Counted from the stretch's first letter, positions 36,583 through 46,935 are shown. The stretch is DNA of 64,000 bases from Saprospiraceae bacterium (GCA_020630775.1 JAHDIN010000010.1:1-64000); one strand, 5' to 3'. Notes: a model not told the origin generated them from the letters alone. Translations and numbers: made by a program.

Positions 36583-39417
36583 ATGCATTACGATTATCAG
36601 AGTATAGAAAAGAAGTGGCGCGCCCAATGGGAAAAAGATAATCTCTATAAAGTTGAGATAGATGAGTCTAAGCCTAAATTTTATGTATTGGATATGTTTC
36701 CCTACCCTTCTGGTGCGGGACTGCATGTAGGCCATCCATTAGGCTATATCGCTTCAGATATTTACAGTCGTTTTAAGCGATTGAAAGGGTTCAATGTATT
36801 GCATCCAATGGGCTTTGACGCCTTCGGCTTACCCGCGGAAGAGTATGCTATTGCCTCTGGTGTGCACCCAGCTGATTCTACAAGTAAAAATATAGAACGC
36901 TATAAAGAACAGCTCAACAATATCGGCTTCTGCTTTGATTGGTCTAGAGAAGTGCAGACATGTGATCCCAAATACTACAAATGGACGCAATGGATATTCA
37001 CTTTATTGTTTGATCATTATTATGACACGGCTTCTCAAAAGGCAGCACCTATTTCTAAATTGGTTGCACATTTTGAGGCACATGGTTTGAAAGATGTAAC
37101 GGCTTATCATTATTGCGAACAACCATTTACTGCAGATCAGTGGAATGGGTTTTCTACATCTGAAAAAGAAGATATACTCACTGATTTTAGATTGGCTTTT
37201 AGAAAAGTCGGATATGTAAATTGGTGTGAAGCTTTAGGGACTGTATTGGCGAATGACCAAATCAAAGATGGTCTTTCAGAAAGAGGTGGTCATCCTGTTG
37301 AGCGTAAAGCCATGACGCAATGGTATCTGCGTATAACAGCTTACGCGGAAAGACTCTTAAAGGGTTTAGATGATTTAGATTGGTCATCTTCCTTAAAGAC
37401 AATTCAAAGAAATTGGATAGGAAAATCTGAAGGCGCATCTGTCTTTTTCGACATAGATGGACATGAAGACACAATAGAAATTTATACCACACGTCCAGAT
37501 ACTATTTATGGAGCCACCTTTATGGTATTAGCTCCTGAACATCCATATGTAAGTCAAATAACAACTGATGAACAAAAATCTGCAGTAGAAGATTATAAAA
37601 ATTATGCTAATTCCAGATCAGAGCGTGAAAGGATGTCAGAGGTAAAGGAGGTATCGGGTGCATTTACAGGCGCCTATGCACTCAATCCATTCAGCGGAAC
37701 AAAAATTCCAATTTGGATTAGTGAGTATGTTTTAATGGACTATGGTACAGGAGCCATTATGGCTGTACCTTCTGACGATGAGAGAGACCATGCGTTTGCA
37801 ACTAAATTTGATTTACCCATCATCGATGTAATTGATAAGAGTGCTTACCCCGATGCAGGGAGGGAGGACAAAGTTGGCGTAATGATCAATTCTGAATTGA
37901 TTAATGGCTTAGAAGTCAAAAAAGCTATCAAAGTCATCAGTCAGCATATAGAAGACAAAGGCATAGGTCAAGTCAAAGTCAATTATAAAATGCGTGATGC
38001 CAATTTCAGTAGACAAAGATATTGGGGTGAACCCTTCCCTATCGTTTATAAAGATGACATACCTCAATCCCTTCCACTTGAAGCTTTGGCTGTTGAATTA
38101 CCTTTTACTGACGATTTTAAACCTGCAAGCGGTGGTCAGTCACCTTTGTCAAGATTGACAGATTGGGTAAATCAAGATAATGGTCAGAGAGAAACAGATA
38201 CCATGCCTGCAGTTGCAGGATCATCTTGGTATTTCCTAAGATATATGGATCCACAAAATGACGACGCATTTGCTTCTGAAAAAGCACTTAAATATTGGGA
38301 CGCTGTAGATTTATATGTTGGTGGTTCAGAACACGCTGTTGCTCACTTACTATATGCGCGATTTTGGCATAAGTTCCTTTTTGATTTAGGCTATGTTTTC
38401 TCTGAAGAGCCATTCAAAAAGTTGATCAATCAAGGGATGATTCAAGGCGTTATTGAATACCTAGCTTTGAAAAAAGGAGAAAATGAATCCAATCATTTCT
38501 ATAGCTTAGACGCCATAGAAGGAGATGCATCAGATTATGCATTTATACCTACGCATATCGACTTTGTCAGTCAATATGGATCTGATCAATCTCATTTAAA
38601 CCCATCAGGTATCCAATCATTTTTACAATGGCGACCAGAATATAAAGACGCCACTTTTTATTCAAAAGCAGGTGGATTTAAGGCAGACGCCCTACCCGAT
38701 GACTTTCAACTATTGACAAAGTCAGAAGTAGGTAAAATGTCTAAGAGATATTACAATGTCGTCAATCCTGATGATGTTGTTGCTGATTATGGAGCTGATA
38801 CTTTCAGACTATATGAGATGTTTCTCGGTCCTATCGAGCAATCTAAACCATGGGACACACAAGGCATCGAAGGTGTTTCTAAATTCATTAGAAAATTTTG
38901 GGGTCTATTTTTTGACGGTGATGATTTTAAAATTTCTGAAGACGAAGCCACTAAAGACGAATTAAAAGTTTTACACCAAGCAATTAAGAAAGTAAGTGCA
39001 GATATTGAAAAATTCTCTTTCAACACGGCTATTAGTGCCATGATGATTGCGGTTAATGAATTAAGAAAACTTAATTGTAACAAGCGTGCAGTTTTAGAAG
39101 AGTTGGTCAAATTGATAGCGCCCTTTGCACCATTCATGGCAGAAGAGCTTTGGCAATATTTAGAACACACCCAGAGTGTACACATGGCCTCTTATCCTGT
39201 CCATAATGAGTCTTACCTTGTATCCGATGAAGTTGAGTATCCAATTTGTATAAATGGCAAAAAAAGAGCTCTACAATCTTATCCTGCTACGCTTAGCAAA
39301 GAAGAATTAGAGGCAGAAGCTATGAAATTAGAAGATTTAGCAAAGTGGACAGAAGGTAAAAAAATCGTAAAAGTGATCGTGGTGCCGAAGCGTATGATCA
39401 ATATCGTCGTTAAATAA
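36583..39417 (+). CDS. leuS: Leucyl-tRNA synthetase
   Basis: A 944-residue class I synthetase that charges tRNA-Leu. The HIGH motif lies at 48-51 within PYPSGAGLHVGHPLGY, and KMSK is at about 717-720 (VGKMSKRYYNVVNPDD). The CP1 editing domain occupies about 240-460 (TTRPDTIYGATFMVLAPEHP, AIMAVPSDDERDHAFA). A Bacteroidota-type insertion between the editing region and KMSKS raises the length above the 860 of E. coli. The anticodon-binding domain and a C-terminal domain are complete. Confidence 0.97.
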   Translation: MHYDYQSIEKKWRAQWEKDNLYKVEIDESKPKFYVLDMFPYPSGAGLHVGHPLGYIASDIYSRFKRLKGFNVLHPMGFDAFGLPAEEYAIASGVHPADSTSKNIERYKEQLNNIGFCFDWSREVQTCDPKYYKWTQWIFTLLFDHYYDTASQKAAPISKLVAHFEAHGLKDVTAYHYCEQPFTADQWNGFSTSEKEDILTDFRLAFRKVGYVNWCEALGTVLANDQIKDGLSERGGHPVERKAMTQWYLRITAYAERLLKGLDDLDWSSSLKTIQRNWIGKSEGASVFFDIDGHEDTIEIYTTRPDTIYGATFMVLAPEHPYVSQITTDEQKSAVEDYKNYANSRSERERMSEVKEVSGAFTGAYALNPFSGTKIPIWISEYVLMDYGTGAIMAVPSDDERDHAFATKFDLPIIDVIDKSAYPDAGREDKVGVMINSELINGLEVKKAIKVISQHIEDKGIGQVKVNYKMRDANFSRQRYWGEPFPIVYKDDIPQSLPLEALAVELPFTDDFKPASGGQSPLSRLTDWVNQDNGQRETDTMPAVAGSSWYFLRYMDPQNDDAFASEKALKYWDAVDLYVGGSEHAVAHLLYARFWHKFLFDLGYVFSEEPFKKLINQGMIQGVIEYLALKKGENESNHFYSLDAIEGDASDYAFIPTHIDFVSQYGSDQSHLNPSGIQSFLQWRPEYKDATFYSKAGGFKADALPDDFQLLTKSEVGKMSKRYYNVVNPDDVVADYGADTFRLYEMFLGPIEQSKPWDTQGIEGVSKFIRKFWGLFFDGDDFKISEDEATKDELKVLHQAIKKVSADIEKFSFNTAISAMMIAVNELRKLNCNKRAVLEELVKLIAPFAPFMAEELWQYLEHTQSVHMASYPVHNESYLVSDEVEYPICINGKKRALQSYPATLSKEELEAEAMKLEDLAKWTEGKKIVKVIVVPKRMINIVVK

Positions 39418-39470
39418 GAGATAAGTGCTTTTATTAGCACGATTGAATCCTTAATTTAACAGTCTTAAGC

Positions 39471-42400
39471 TTGACGATTATTAGACAGCGTCTTATATAT
39501 GTGATATTGGTCTTTGCTCTTTTTGTTGGAGAGATTAGCCCTTTAATAGGTCAAAACTGTCAACTACCGATTGTCAATAACGCCAGTGATATGTCCATCT
39601 CTGGCTTTAAGATATCATGGCTAGACCTTAATTCTAGTTCTATTTCTTATGATATTGAATTTGGAATAAAAGGATTTACACGTAATTTCCAGGCTAACAT
39701 TCAAGACATCCAATCAAAGGAGTTTGTATTCACCAACTTGGAATCTGGAACGACTTATGAAATTTATGTAAGGACGAATTGTGACAATAATGAAAGTAGT
39801 GATTGGAATGGCCCTTACTTTGTCAACACCAATATTGACAATAATAACAGTTGCGATTTAAATCTAGAAATTGGAGATAATAATTGCAACAGACCATCAG
39901 CGTTTCAGATTGAAATCAATCAATCTGACAACAGCATCATTGGGGACAATATCGAATTAGATAAAGTCTTAGTAAATATCCAACATCCTTGGCCTCCAGA
40001 TTTAGAAATTACATTGATCTCACCTGAAGGTCGTACTTGTACTTTGAGCAGTCATAATGGTAATGGCAGTGATGACTATGGTGACATTACCGAGTGCATG
40101 AACGCTTTGGCCTTTTCAGAATCTGCTTGTACATCAATCGTCAATTTCCCACCTCCATTTAGAGGTGTATTAAAGCCCGAAGAATCCTTTAAAATATTTG
40201 AGGGAGAGAGCATAAATGGCATTTGGAACTTATCAATTTGTGATAGAGCAAATGGTGATGTAGGCTTTTTAAAGAATATAATGCTCGACTTTAGTTCAGA
40301 AATATGTGTACCTGCTCCGCAGTTCAAATTGGTTGACGTGGAAGCCACTTCAGCATTAGTCAATTGGAATAATTTCAATACATGTGACATCATAGGTATT
40401 GCTTATAAGAAAAAGACTGATCCAGATTTCAATACATCAGTTGATTTTGAAGCGTGTCAAGAAGAACAATTTAGAATTCTTAATCTGGAAGCAGATACAG
40501 ATTACGAGTTGTATACTTTTTCAAACTGCCAAGGCAATATAGAATCTGCCAGAAGTTGCATCATCGAATTTCGTACACTTTGTCAAAATAGTAGCTTTCA
40601 ATCGAACTTTGACAACTTACCAATATGTAACATACAATGCGACACCTTATGCCCTATCGATGAGATCTGGCGTAATGATGCGTCAAACATTAACGGATGG
40701 TTCGTCAACAATGGTTTAACATCAACCAACTTTACAGGCCCTAATGCAGACATTGGAGGGTCAGGAAATTATATCTATGCAGAAAGTCAGATCTTGGCTT
40801 GTGAAGCCACTGAATATATTCTTATCTCTGAATGTTTGTCTTATACTGAAATCAATAATTGTGCTATAGCATTTAGCTATCACATGTTTGGTAATGAAAT
40901 GGGCACACTAGAATTACAATTATCTACAAATAACAAAGACTGGCAAACATTATGGTTACAAGACGGCAATAAGGGTGAGCAATGGCTATCGGATATAGTT
41001 TCACTTCCAACAACTTTTGATAAAGGGCAACTTCGATTCAAATTTGCCAAGGACGTTGATGCAATTAGGTCAGATGTTGCATTGGATTTAATTAAACTCA
41101 TAGGTCTTGAAACAACGGGCTTATCAACATTTTACGAAGACATGGACAGTGATGGCTTTGGAGGTCAAGCGCCCATATTATTTTGCAGTGACAACCCTCC
41201 AGAAGGTTTTGTAACCAACAACCTGGATTGTGACGATTCAGATGCGCGCATTAATCCTTCAGCTGTAGAAATTAATTGCAACTTGATAGATGAAAACTGC
41301 AATGGATTGCAAGATGACCTCATGCAAAACGACATTTCTTATCAATTGACCGGTGTATCTCATGAGAGCTGTGTTGGCAAATTAGATGGGGCCATTTCTA
41401 TAGAAGTAAACGGTGGTTTACCCCCATATCAGTTTTTATGGTCAAATAGCGCTAGTACACAAGACTTAACAAATATTGGAACGGGGTTATACACGTGTAC
41501 AATTTCTGATTTCGGAGGATGCCTTTTAGTAACAGACCCTATATTCGTCGATTTCGAGGAAGTCATTACTTACAGTTTAATACAATTAACCCCTCCTTCT
41601 TGTCAAGGACAAAATGACGGATTGGCCACCTTGCTTATTTCTGGTGGCCAAGGACCTTATGAGGTTTTATGGGACAGCCTTAACTCAGGACCGGTTGTCA
41701 ACCAATTATCTGATGGCGATTACATCGTAACGATTACTGATTCAGACAATTGTCAAATTGAAACGGACTTGATTAGTGTGACCGCACCACAAACAATTAC
41801 AGCGGGCGTTTCGCTAAAGCGAGATATAGAGTGTGCAGGCGAGGAAACAGGATTTATCCAATTGGGCATTTTTGGAGGTGTGCCTCCCTATAATGTCCTT
41901 TGGAGTGAAGGTTCGACAGGAAACATAGTTACCCAATTACCAGAAGGCAATTACACGGTTACAGTAACAGACAATGCAGGATGCCAGAATGTAATCAATG
42001 ATATTCAAATTGAAAGCCCTGATAGTTTATCCATCAGTCTAGACAATATCGAACATGTAAATTGCAATGGAGGTGATAATGGCTTGATCAATATCGCCGT
42101 TTCAGGAGGCACTGCACATTACACGTATGCGTGGTCCAATGGCGAAAGGACTCAAGACATCTTTAATCAAAGCGCTGGAGAATATTCCATTACAGTCTCA
42201 GATTTTAACGCCTGTACTAAGGTATTTGACAATATAGAAATTCTGGAATCTCCACCATTGAATATTAATCTTGCAGGATTGACAGCTGTAAATTGCCAAG
42301 GGAGTCGGACAGGCTTTGTCGAAGTTTTTGTTAATGGAGGTGCTCCTGATTATCAATACAATTGGAGTGCAGCTGATGGCATAGAAGGTACAGCTAATGC

Positions 42401-43457
42401 TTTGGATTCATTATCGCCAGGACAATATACATTGACTGTTGTTGATGCGTTTGAATGCAAATCTGATCCATTTATTTTTGAAATAATTAGTAATGATCGA
42501 GCACTAGAGGTAGATCTTTTTGAATTTAATGAGATTCAATGCTTTGGTGATTCTACAGCTATTATTACTGCTGAAGTAGATAATGGCATTGCCCCTTATG
42601 ATTTCAATTGGAATATAGGACAGCAAGCGCTGAAGGACATTGATTTGGATACGCTATATCAAGTATCAAGTGCTAGCTATAATTTGACCGTAACTGACGC
42701 TGAGGGTTGTGTTGGAATTGCGGATTCTATACAAATAAATCAACCAGAAGAAATCACCTATGAAGTGCTAGAGACCATGGATAATGATTGTTGGTATAAT
42801 TCAAATGGATTCATTGAATTAAACATCAGTGGCGGTCAGGAAAATTATTCTGTTACTTGGACAACAGGTCAGATGGGAATGGTAATCAACAATCTTACTA
42901 ATGGCATTTATACAGCAGACATTAAAGATGCTAACGATTGTCAAATAATGACGGTGCCTATTGAAATTTCCAGTCCAGACGCTTTGATTATAAATGCAGA
43001 TATTGGCCCAACTACTGCTAACAATGGTTTCATCGACTTGAACATTGAAGGAGGTATTGCACCTTATGCTATTCAATGGTATGATCCATTAATATTGGAG
43101 GATAACGGGAGTATAGACAACTTAACCCCTGGCATTTACAATGTACTTATATCTGATTTTAATGGGTGTCAGATTGATACCAGTTTTAGAGTTGAAATGG
43201 TCAATACACTCATTGAATCTAGCGTATTGAAAAGTCAGGTTTTTCCCAATCCTTTTTCAGATATTGTTCAAGTTCATAGTCCATACAATATCCAATCTAT
43301 AAATATCATCAATACCAAAGGGCAGTCCATAAAAAAAGTAGAAAACATACAAAGATCAAGTATCGATCTAAAACTTGGCGATCAAGAGGCGGGAATATAC
43401 ATCCTTGAAATCAAGTCTAAAGGACAGACTGAAGTTGTAAAAATTATTAAGCATTAA
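39471..43457 (+). CDS. SprB-repeat surface protein with T9SS type A sorting domain
   Basis: A 1328-residue secreted protein starting at TTG 39471. Signal peptide (cleavage near LIGQ); fibronectin type III-like domain about 28-120; P-domain-like region about 130-270; a second fibronectin-like domain about 275-365; a MAM/lectin-like Cys-bearing region; a MopE-type metal-binding stretch about 552-615 (FYEDMDSDGFGG, LDCDDSDARINP, DENCNGLQDD). About eight SprB-type repeats follow to about 1245, each with C.G..DG, GG..PY...WS and Y.VTVTD...C. The type A sorting domain begins at VFPNPFSDIVQV and ends VVKIIKH. SprB is the mobile gliding adhesin of Flavobacterium, so an adhesive role is inferred. Confidence 0.9.
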   Translation: MTIIRQRLIYVILVFALFVGEISPLIGQNCQLPIVNNASDMSISGFKISWLDLNSSSISYDIEFGIKGFTRNFQANIQDIQSKEFVFTNLESGTTYEIYVRTNCDNNESSDWNGPYFVNTNIDNNNSCDLNLEIGDNNCNRPSAFQIEINQSDNSIIGDNIELDKVLVNIQHPWPPDLEITLISPEGRTCTLSSHNGNGSDDYGDITECMNALAFSESACTSIVNFPPPFRGVLKPEESFKIFEGESINGIWNLSICDRANGDVGFLKNIMLDFSSEICVPAPQFKLVDVEATSALVNWNNFNTCDIIGIAYKKKTDPDFNTSVDFEACQEEQFRILNLEADTDYELYTFSNCQGNIESARSCIIEFRTLCQNSSFQSNFDNLPICNIQCDTLCPIDEIWRNDASNINGWFVNNGLTSTNFTGPNADIGGSGNYIYAESQILACEATEYILISECLSYTEINNCAIAFSYHMFGNEMGTLELQLSTNNKDWQTLWLQDGNKGEQWLSDIVSLPTTFDKGQLRFKFAKDVDAIRSDVALDLIKLIGLETTGLSTFYEDMDSDGFGGQAPILFCSDNPPEGFVTNNLDCDDSDARINPSAVEINCNLIDENCNGLQDDLMQNDISYQLTGVSHESCVGKLDGAISIEVNGGLPPYQFLWSNSASTQDLTNIGTGLYTCTISDFGGCLLVTDPIFVDFEEVITYSLIQLTPPSCQGQNDGLATLLISGGQGPYEVLWDSLNSGPVVNQLSDGDYIVTITDSDNCQIETDLISVTAPQTITAGVSLKRDIECAGEETGFIQLGIFGGVPPYNVLWSEGSTGNIVTQLPEGNYTVTVTDNAGCQNVINDIQIESPDSLSISLDNIEHVNCNGGDNGLINIAVSGGTAHYTYAWSNGERTQDIFNQSAGEYSITVSDFNACTKVFDNIEILESPPLNINLAGLTAVNCQGSRTGFVEVFVNGGAPDYQYNWSAADGIEGTANALDSLSPGQYTLTVVDAFECKSDPFIFEIISNDRALEVDLFEFNEIQCFGDSTAIITAEVDNGIAPYDFNWNIGQQALKDIDLDTLYQVSSASYNLTVTDAEGCVGIADSIQINQPEEITYEVLETMDNDCWYNSNGFIELNISGGQENYSVTWTTGQMGMVINNLTNGIYTADIKDANDCQIMTVPIEISSPDALIINADIGPTTANNGFIDLNIEGGIAPYAIQWYDPLILEDNGSIDNLTPGIYNVLISDFNGCQIDTSFRVEMVNTLIESSVLKSQVFPNPFSDIVQVHSPYNIQSINIINTKGQSIKKVENIQRSSIDLKLGDQEAGIYILEIKSKGQTEVVKIIKH

Positions 43458-44209
43458 GAATAGGCTAATTCTTCAACTTCATTAAGCTTAGAAAGACCAC
43501 TCAATGTAGCTCCTATTGTGGAGATTGTTGGCGCTACAAATGCGCCCAACACAGGAATGAGAAATAATAGTAAAAATACAGATCCATTACCTATGGCCAT
43601 GCCTTTGTTTCTTTTAACGAAATGCCTGCTTTGTTTTATGGTAAATCTTCTTTCCATAAAGAAATCTATATTTCCAAAGCCTGCATAATAGGCACCCACT
43701 AGAAAAAAGAGAATTGAAGTAATAAAAGCAGCACCAGGGATGAGGCTTACTAAGAATATTATAAGCACCCAAAACAACTCGCGCATTAGATTAGAAAGCG
43801 AAAGTCTAAGGCCTCTAGACAAGCCTTTAAATTGTTGTTTTATAGATAAACTTGGTGTTTTGTGACCAGTGATTTTCTCTTCTACTTTTTCTGAAAGCAA
43901 ACTCATTATTGGAGAATTCACAATGAGTACAATGTATTTTAAAATAAAAAATGCAACTGCAAACAATAGTAACCTTACAAGCCATTCAATAACTTTTGTC
44001 AACCAATCCCAAGAAAGCTTTTCTGTAAACAAATGTATAATGCCATTGGCCAAATCATCACCAAAGAAATATATGGACCCTGCACATGCTGCAAAGGTCA
44101 TCAAACTGATTAAACCTGAAATGAAAAAGTACTTGAATGCCCAAGGTTTGAATATATAACTAAAGGCTTCAATGCAATGGCTTACTGATCTTGTAAAATC
44201 ACCTAACAT
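43454..44209 (-). CDS. EI24/CysZ-like membrane protein
   Basis: A 251-residue protein with about six membrane segments and amphipathic linkers of the EI24/CysZ family: FKPWAFKYFFISGLISLMTF near the start, then IVNSPIMSLLSEKVEE, a LRLSLSNLMRELFWVLIIF helix and the RHFVKRNKGMAIGNGSVFLLLFLIPVLG segment. CysZ imports sulfate, but the family also includes uncharacterised members, and no sulfur genes are near. Its stop overlaps that of the convergent SprB-repeat gene by 4 bases. Confidence 0.83.
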   Translation of the reverse strand: MLGDFTRSVSHCIEAFSYIFKPWAFKYFFISGLISLMTFAACAGSIYFFGDDLANGIIHLFTEKLSWDWLTKVIEWLVRLLLFAVAFFILKYIVLIVNSPIMSLLSEKVEEKITGHKTPSLSIKQQFKGLSRGLRLSLSNLMRELFWVLIIFLVSLIPGAAFITSILFFLVGAYYAGFGNIDFFMERRFTIKQSRHFVKRNKGMAIGNGSVFLLLFLIPVLGAFVAPTISTIGATLSGLSKLNEVEELAYS

Positions 44210-44282
44210 ATTTATAAATATAGAATGCTTATAGGATAAGCATCAAGGCTTAAGACCAAGTTTTAGAAATTTTGGATAAAAC

Positions 44283-45674
44283 TTAGGCTTTAGCAACCCT
44301 TGGCTTACGTTTTGTTTTGAATAATTCTGTGACTTGCTTATCACTCATCCAACCATAATCAACAAAAGTAGTTTTGACAAACTTTTTAATGTCCTGATAT
44401 TCTCTACTTCTTTTGTCTTTATAGTGTTTTAAGCATTTCTTGATATAACCTAAAGCTGATTCTTTGAGATCTTGATTAAACTTCTGATTACTAAAGACAT
44501 CCATATAAGCTGTAAACGTCTTATTTATTTCGAAATACTCATTGTAATCTGTCACTTCTAAATGCTGTAGAAATTGAGCCAATTTTGATAAGATTGAATT
44601 TCTAATGGCTTCATTCTCAATTGACAATCCTTCATTCTTATAATAGAACTCTCTTACAGAAGTTATAGCATCATTATGAATATAGCCTTTAGAGTTGATG
44701 TCATCAATAACATTGAAGTATTTTGAAATGAGGTCATTATCATTTCTAGATATAGAACCTGAAAGCAATTTCTCATCGTCGAGACTTACTTTGACACCTT
44801 TCTTATTAAGATTATTGGTAAAGTTGAAGAAATGATCATCCGCTCCAGGATTCATTTCTCTGATTTTGTTCATAGATGCTTTTAATTTCGCTTGCCCATC
44901 AGCACCTAAATCAAAGAATAAACCGATCAATAAACAAAGTTCATAATACTCCTTCATATCGAAGTATTCTTCTTGTTGAACAAAGTCAACCAATATAGGC
45001 TTTAAATTCTCATTGTTAAATTGACCATGTGCTCTGTAGATTAAAAACTCTTTTAGTTTTTCAGCTTCTTGCAATAACTCTGCTCTATTTTGCGGCATGT
45101 AAGTTGTTTGGTAATTAAGACTTTGAAATTGTCTTCTGTATTTTACCAAACCATTATTTCTCAATTTAGAATCTCTATACTTGTTTAACTTTTGAGATTC
45201 TAAAAACATGCGTACTTGCTTGTTGCTTACCTCTGACAAGATATTAGTAATCCATATATCAGAACTTAATGCAAAACCAATTTGTATCGATTGACCAACT
45301 CTTTGTTTTATTTGCTCGAAATTCGATGAATTGATAATATACATGAGTATAGATCTAAAATGATCTTGAGGTCTGTGATACTTCACATGCTCATTGACGC
45401 GACCTCTTAAAACAGAATAACCTAGAGCTTTCGGTAAATACAACCCTTCAAATTGGTCGTCTAACAAGTAGGCTTCGAATGATTCTAATTGAAGGGGATT
45501 ATCATTGGCTACTTGCGTATATAGTTCATGAATTTCTCCTTCGAATTTGACTATTAAATTTTTATAATCCTCATCCTCTTCAGTATCTAGATATGATTTT
45601 AATTCTTCCGAAAGCTGGATACTATTCTTAATGTTATCTAGAACTGTTTTGTATTTTATATTTAAGTCTTGCAT
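44283..45674 (-). CDS. Hypothetical helical cytoplasmic protein
   Basis: A 463-residue protein from ATG 45674. A longer frame reaching 45728 is rejected because its first 18 codons fall in the rpsP terminator hairpin. There is no signal peptide or membrane segment. It is Lys, Glu and Leu rich and almost wholly helical, perhaps alpha-solenoid: LRGRVNEHVKYHRPQDHFRSILMYI, then RQFQSLNYQTTYMPQN, and a basic KTKRKPRVAKA tail. I do not recognise the family. It follows rpsP on the same strand, separated by a terminator. Confidence 0.78.
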   Translation of the reverse strand: MQDLNIKYKTVLDNIKNSIQLSEELKSYLDTEEDEDYKNLIVKFEGEIHELYTQVANDNPLQLESFEAYLLDDQFEGLYLPKALGYSVLRGRVNEHVKYHRPQDHFRSILMYIINSSNFEQIKQRVGQSIQIGFALSSDIWITNILSEVSNKQVRMFLESQKLNKYRDSKLRNNGLVKYRRQFQSLNYQTTYMPQNRAELLQEAEKLKEFLIYRAHGQFNNENLKPILVDFVQQEEYFDMKEYYELCLLIGLFFDLGADGQAKLKASMNKIREMNPGADDHFFNFTNNLNKKGVKVSLDDEKLLSGSISRNDNDLISKYFNVIDDINSKGYIHNDAITSVREFYYKNEGLSIENEAIRNSILSKLAQFLQHLEVTDYNEYFEINKTFTAYMDVFSNQKFNQDLKESALGYIKKCLKHYKDKRSREYQDIKKFVKTTFVDYGWMSDKQVTELFKTKRKPRVAKA

Positions 45675-45710
45675 AGATTTAAAATTTAATAGGCTTCGTT
45701 TTATTAAAAC

Positions 45711-45748
45711 AAGACCCGGTAAAGCCACTTTCAGCTTTACCAGGTCTT
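45711..45748 (-). terminator. Terminator hairpin downstream of rpsP
   Basis: Arms AAGACCCGGTAAAGC (45711-45725) and GCTTTACCAGGTCTT (45734-45748) pair at 14 of 15 positions with an 8-nt loop. On the minus strand it is followed by GTTTTAATAAAA. It lies 60 bases past the rpsP stop. Confidence 0.8.
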
Positions 45749-45808
45749 ATATAATTTAATCTTGTTATTTCTAAAGGTACTAAACCTTTTTAAGCTTTTA
45801 TAATTCGC

Positions 45809-46726
45809 TTATTCTTCTTCAGCAGTATTTGCGACGACTTTACCACCATCTAACTCATCTTGCCACTTCTTTAAAGCATCCCACTCACCTTTGCTAGCCA
45901 TTTCTGCTTGCTTAGGCCAAGTCGCTGGATCGTGTGCTGCAAAATTACCTTCAGCAGCGTCTAACATTGCCTTTACATCTTCAGGCGATTTGCCTGCTAA
46001 ATCAGCAAAAGTTAAAACGCCCTGACCTGCTAATACTTTACTAATAGCTGGGCCAATACCTTCAATTTTTGTTAAATCATCTGGATCTGCAGTAGGTGCA
46101 GGTGCCTCTTCAGCAGGTGCTTCTGCAACTGGTGCTGGAGCAGCTTCTTCGGCTTTAGGTTCCTCTTGTGCTGGAGCAGCTTCTTCAGCTTTAGGTGCTT
46201 CTGGAGCAGCTTCTTCAGTAGCTGGAGCTTCGGCAGTTTCACCTTCAGCAGCATCTGCATCGCCACCCTCTCTAAATGCATCTCCAGATTCTTTAGCGGC
46301 AGCAGCCTTCATTGGCTTAATCTCACCTGAAACCATTTTCCAGAATTTCTCTCTTTCTTGCTTTGTTTGTTCTATTCTAGAAGCAATTTTAGCTTCTTTT
46401 GCTTCAATCCAAGCGTTATACATTTCCATAGCTTTCTCCTCAGTCATTGCCCCTTTGGCAACACCTCTCATCAAATGCTTTCTATAGTAAACGCCTTTAA
46501 ATTTCATCAAGGCTCTAACTGTATCTGTAGGTTGTGCACCTTTCATCAACCATGAGTAAGCTTTTTCTCTGTCTAATTCGATGGTTGCTGGAACGGTCAT
46601 TGGATTGTATGTTCCAATACTTTCAATAAATTTACCGTCTCTTGGTGATCTTGCGTCGGCAATAACGACGTGATAGAATGGTCTCTTTTTACGGCCTCTT
46701 CTGGCCAATCTAATTTTTACTGACAT
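45809..46726 (-). CDS. rpsP: 30S ribosomal protein S16 with helix-hairpin-helix C-terminal extension
   Basis: A 305-residue protein. Residues 1-85 are a normal S16 ([47 protein letters not shown]). Residues 86-135 are helical. Residues 140-214 form an Ala/Glu/Pro-rich acidic linker with repeated KAEEAAPA units. Residues 216-295 form a helix-hairpin-helix-type domain ([19 protein letters not shown], then [20 protein letters not shown] and [11 protein letters not shown]). S16 alone is about 80-90 residues in most bacteria. The same tail type occurs on Bacteroidota ribosomal proteins such as L21 (from memory). Its role is unknown, with RNA or DNA contact inferred. It has its own promoter and a terminator. 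Confidence 0.95.
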   Translation of the reverse strand: MSVKIRLARRGRKKRPFYHVVIADARSPRDGKFIESIGTYNPMTVPATIELDREKAYSWLMKGAQPTDTVRALMKFKGVYYRKHLMRGVAKGAMTEEKAMEMYNAWIEAKEAKIASRIEQTKQEREKFWKMVSGEIKPMKAAAAKESGDAFREGGDADAAEGETAEAPATEEAAPEAPKAEEAAPAQEEPKAEEAAPAPVAEAPAEEAPAPTADPDDLTKIEGIGPAISKVLAGQGVLTFADLAGKSPEDVKAMLDAAEGNFAAHDPATWPKQAEMASKGEWDALKKWQDELDGGKVVANTAEEE

Positions 46727-46750
46727 AGCTAAAATTTTATGGTTTAGTCC

Positions 46751-46784
46751 AACCCTGCGTCATCCGAATAGCAGACAGCAGGTT
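46751..46784 (-). promoter_or_regulatory. Leader hairpin upstream of rpsP
   Basis: In the untranslated leader of rpsP, AACCCTGC (46751-46758) pairs with GCAGGTT (46778-46784) with one bulged C. The stem extends with GTC/GAC (46759-46761 with 46774-46776), closing a 12-nt loop. It would lie almost at the 5' end of the transcript. It may stabilise the mRNA or mediate autoregulation; this is inference. Confidence 0.4.
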
Positions 46785-46794
46785 TTTAACGCCG

Positions 46795-46802
46795 CAAATA
46801 TA
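46795..46802 (-). promoter_or_regulatory. Promoter -7 box of rpsP (TATATTTG)
   Basis: TATATTTG on the minus strand fits the Bacteroidota -7 consensus TAnnTTTG exactly and lies 69 bases before the rpsP start codon. No clear -33 TTG was found at the expected spacing. Confidence 0.6.
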
Positions 46803-46935
46803 GTACTTTCTTTAAAATGGTGTTGAAAAATTTCAGTTAGATACATATGACGAATAAAAGCTATTTGTTTAGTTTAGCTCCTCGACAAATCAATAAGCCA
46901 TCGGATCCAGTAAATCAAAGAAAGTAACGCCCTTA

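Noticed and set aside
45675-45728. N-terminal extension of the unknown helical protein to GTG 45728
   Set aside because: The added codons fall in the rpsP terminator hairpin; ATG 45674 is the more credible start.
46072-46281. Minus-strand frame of 69 codons with Leu/Lys repeats
   Set aside because: Shadow of the KAEEAAPA-rich linker of S16 in another frame.
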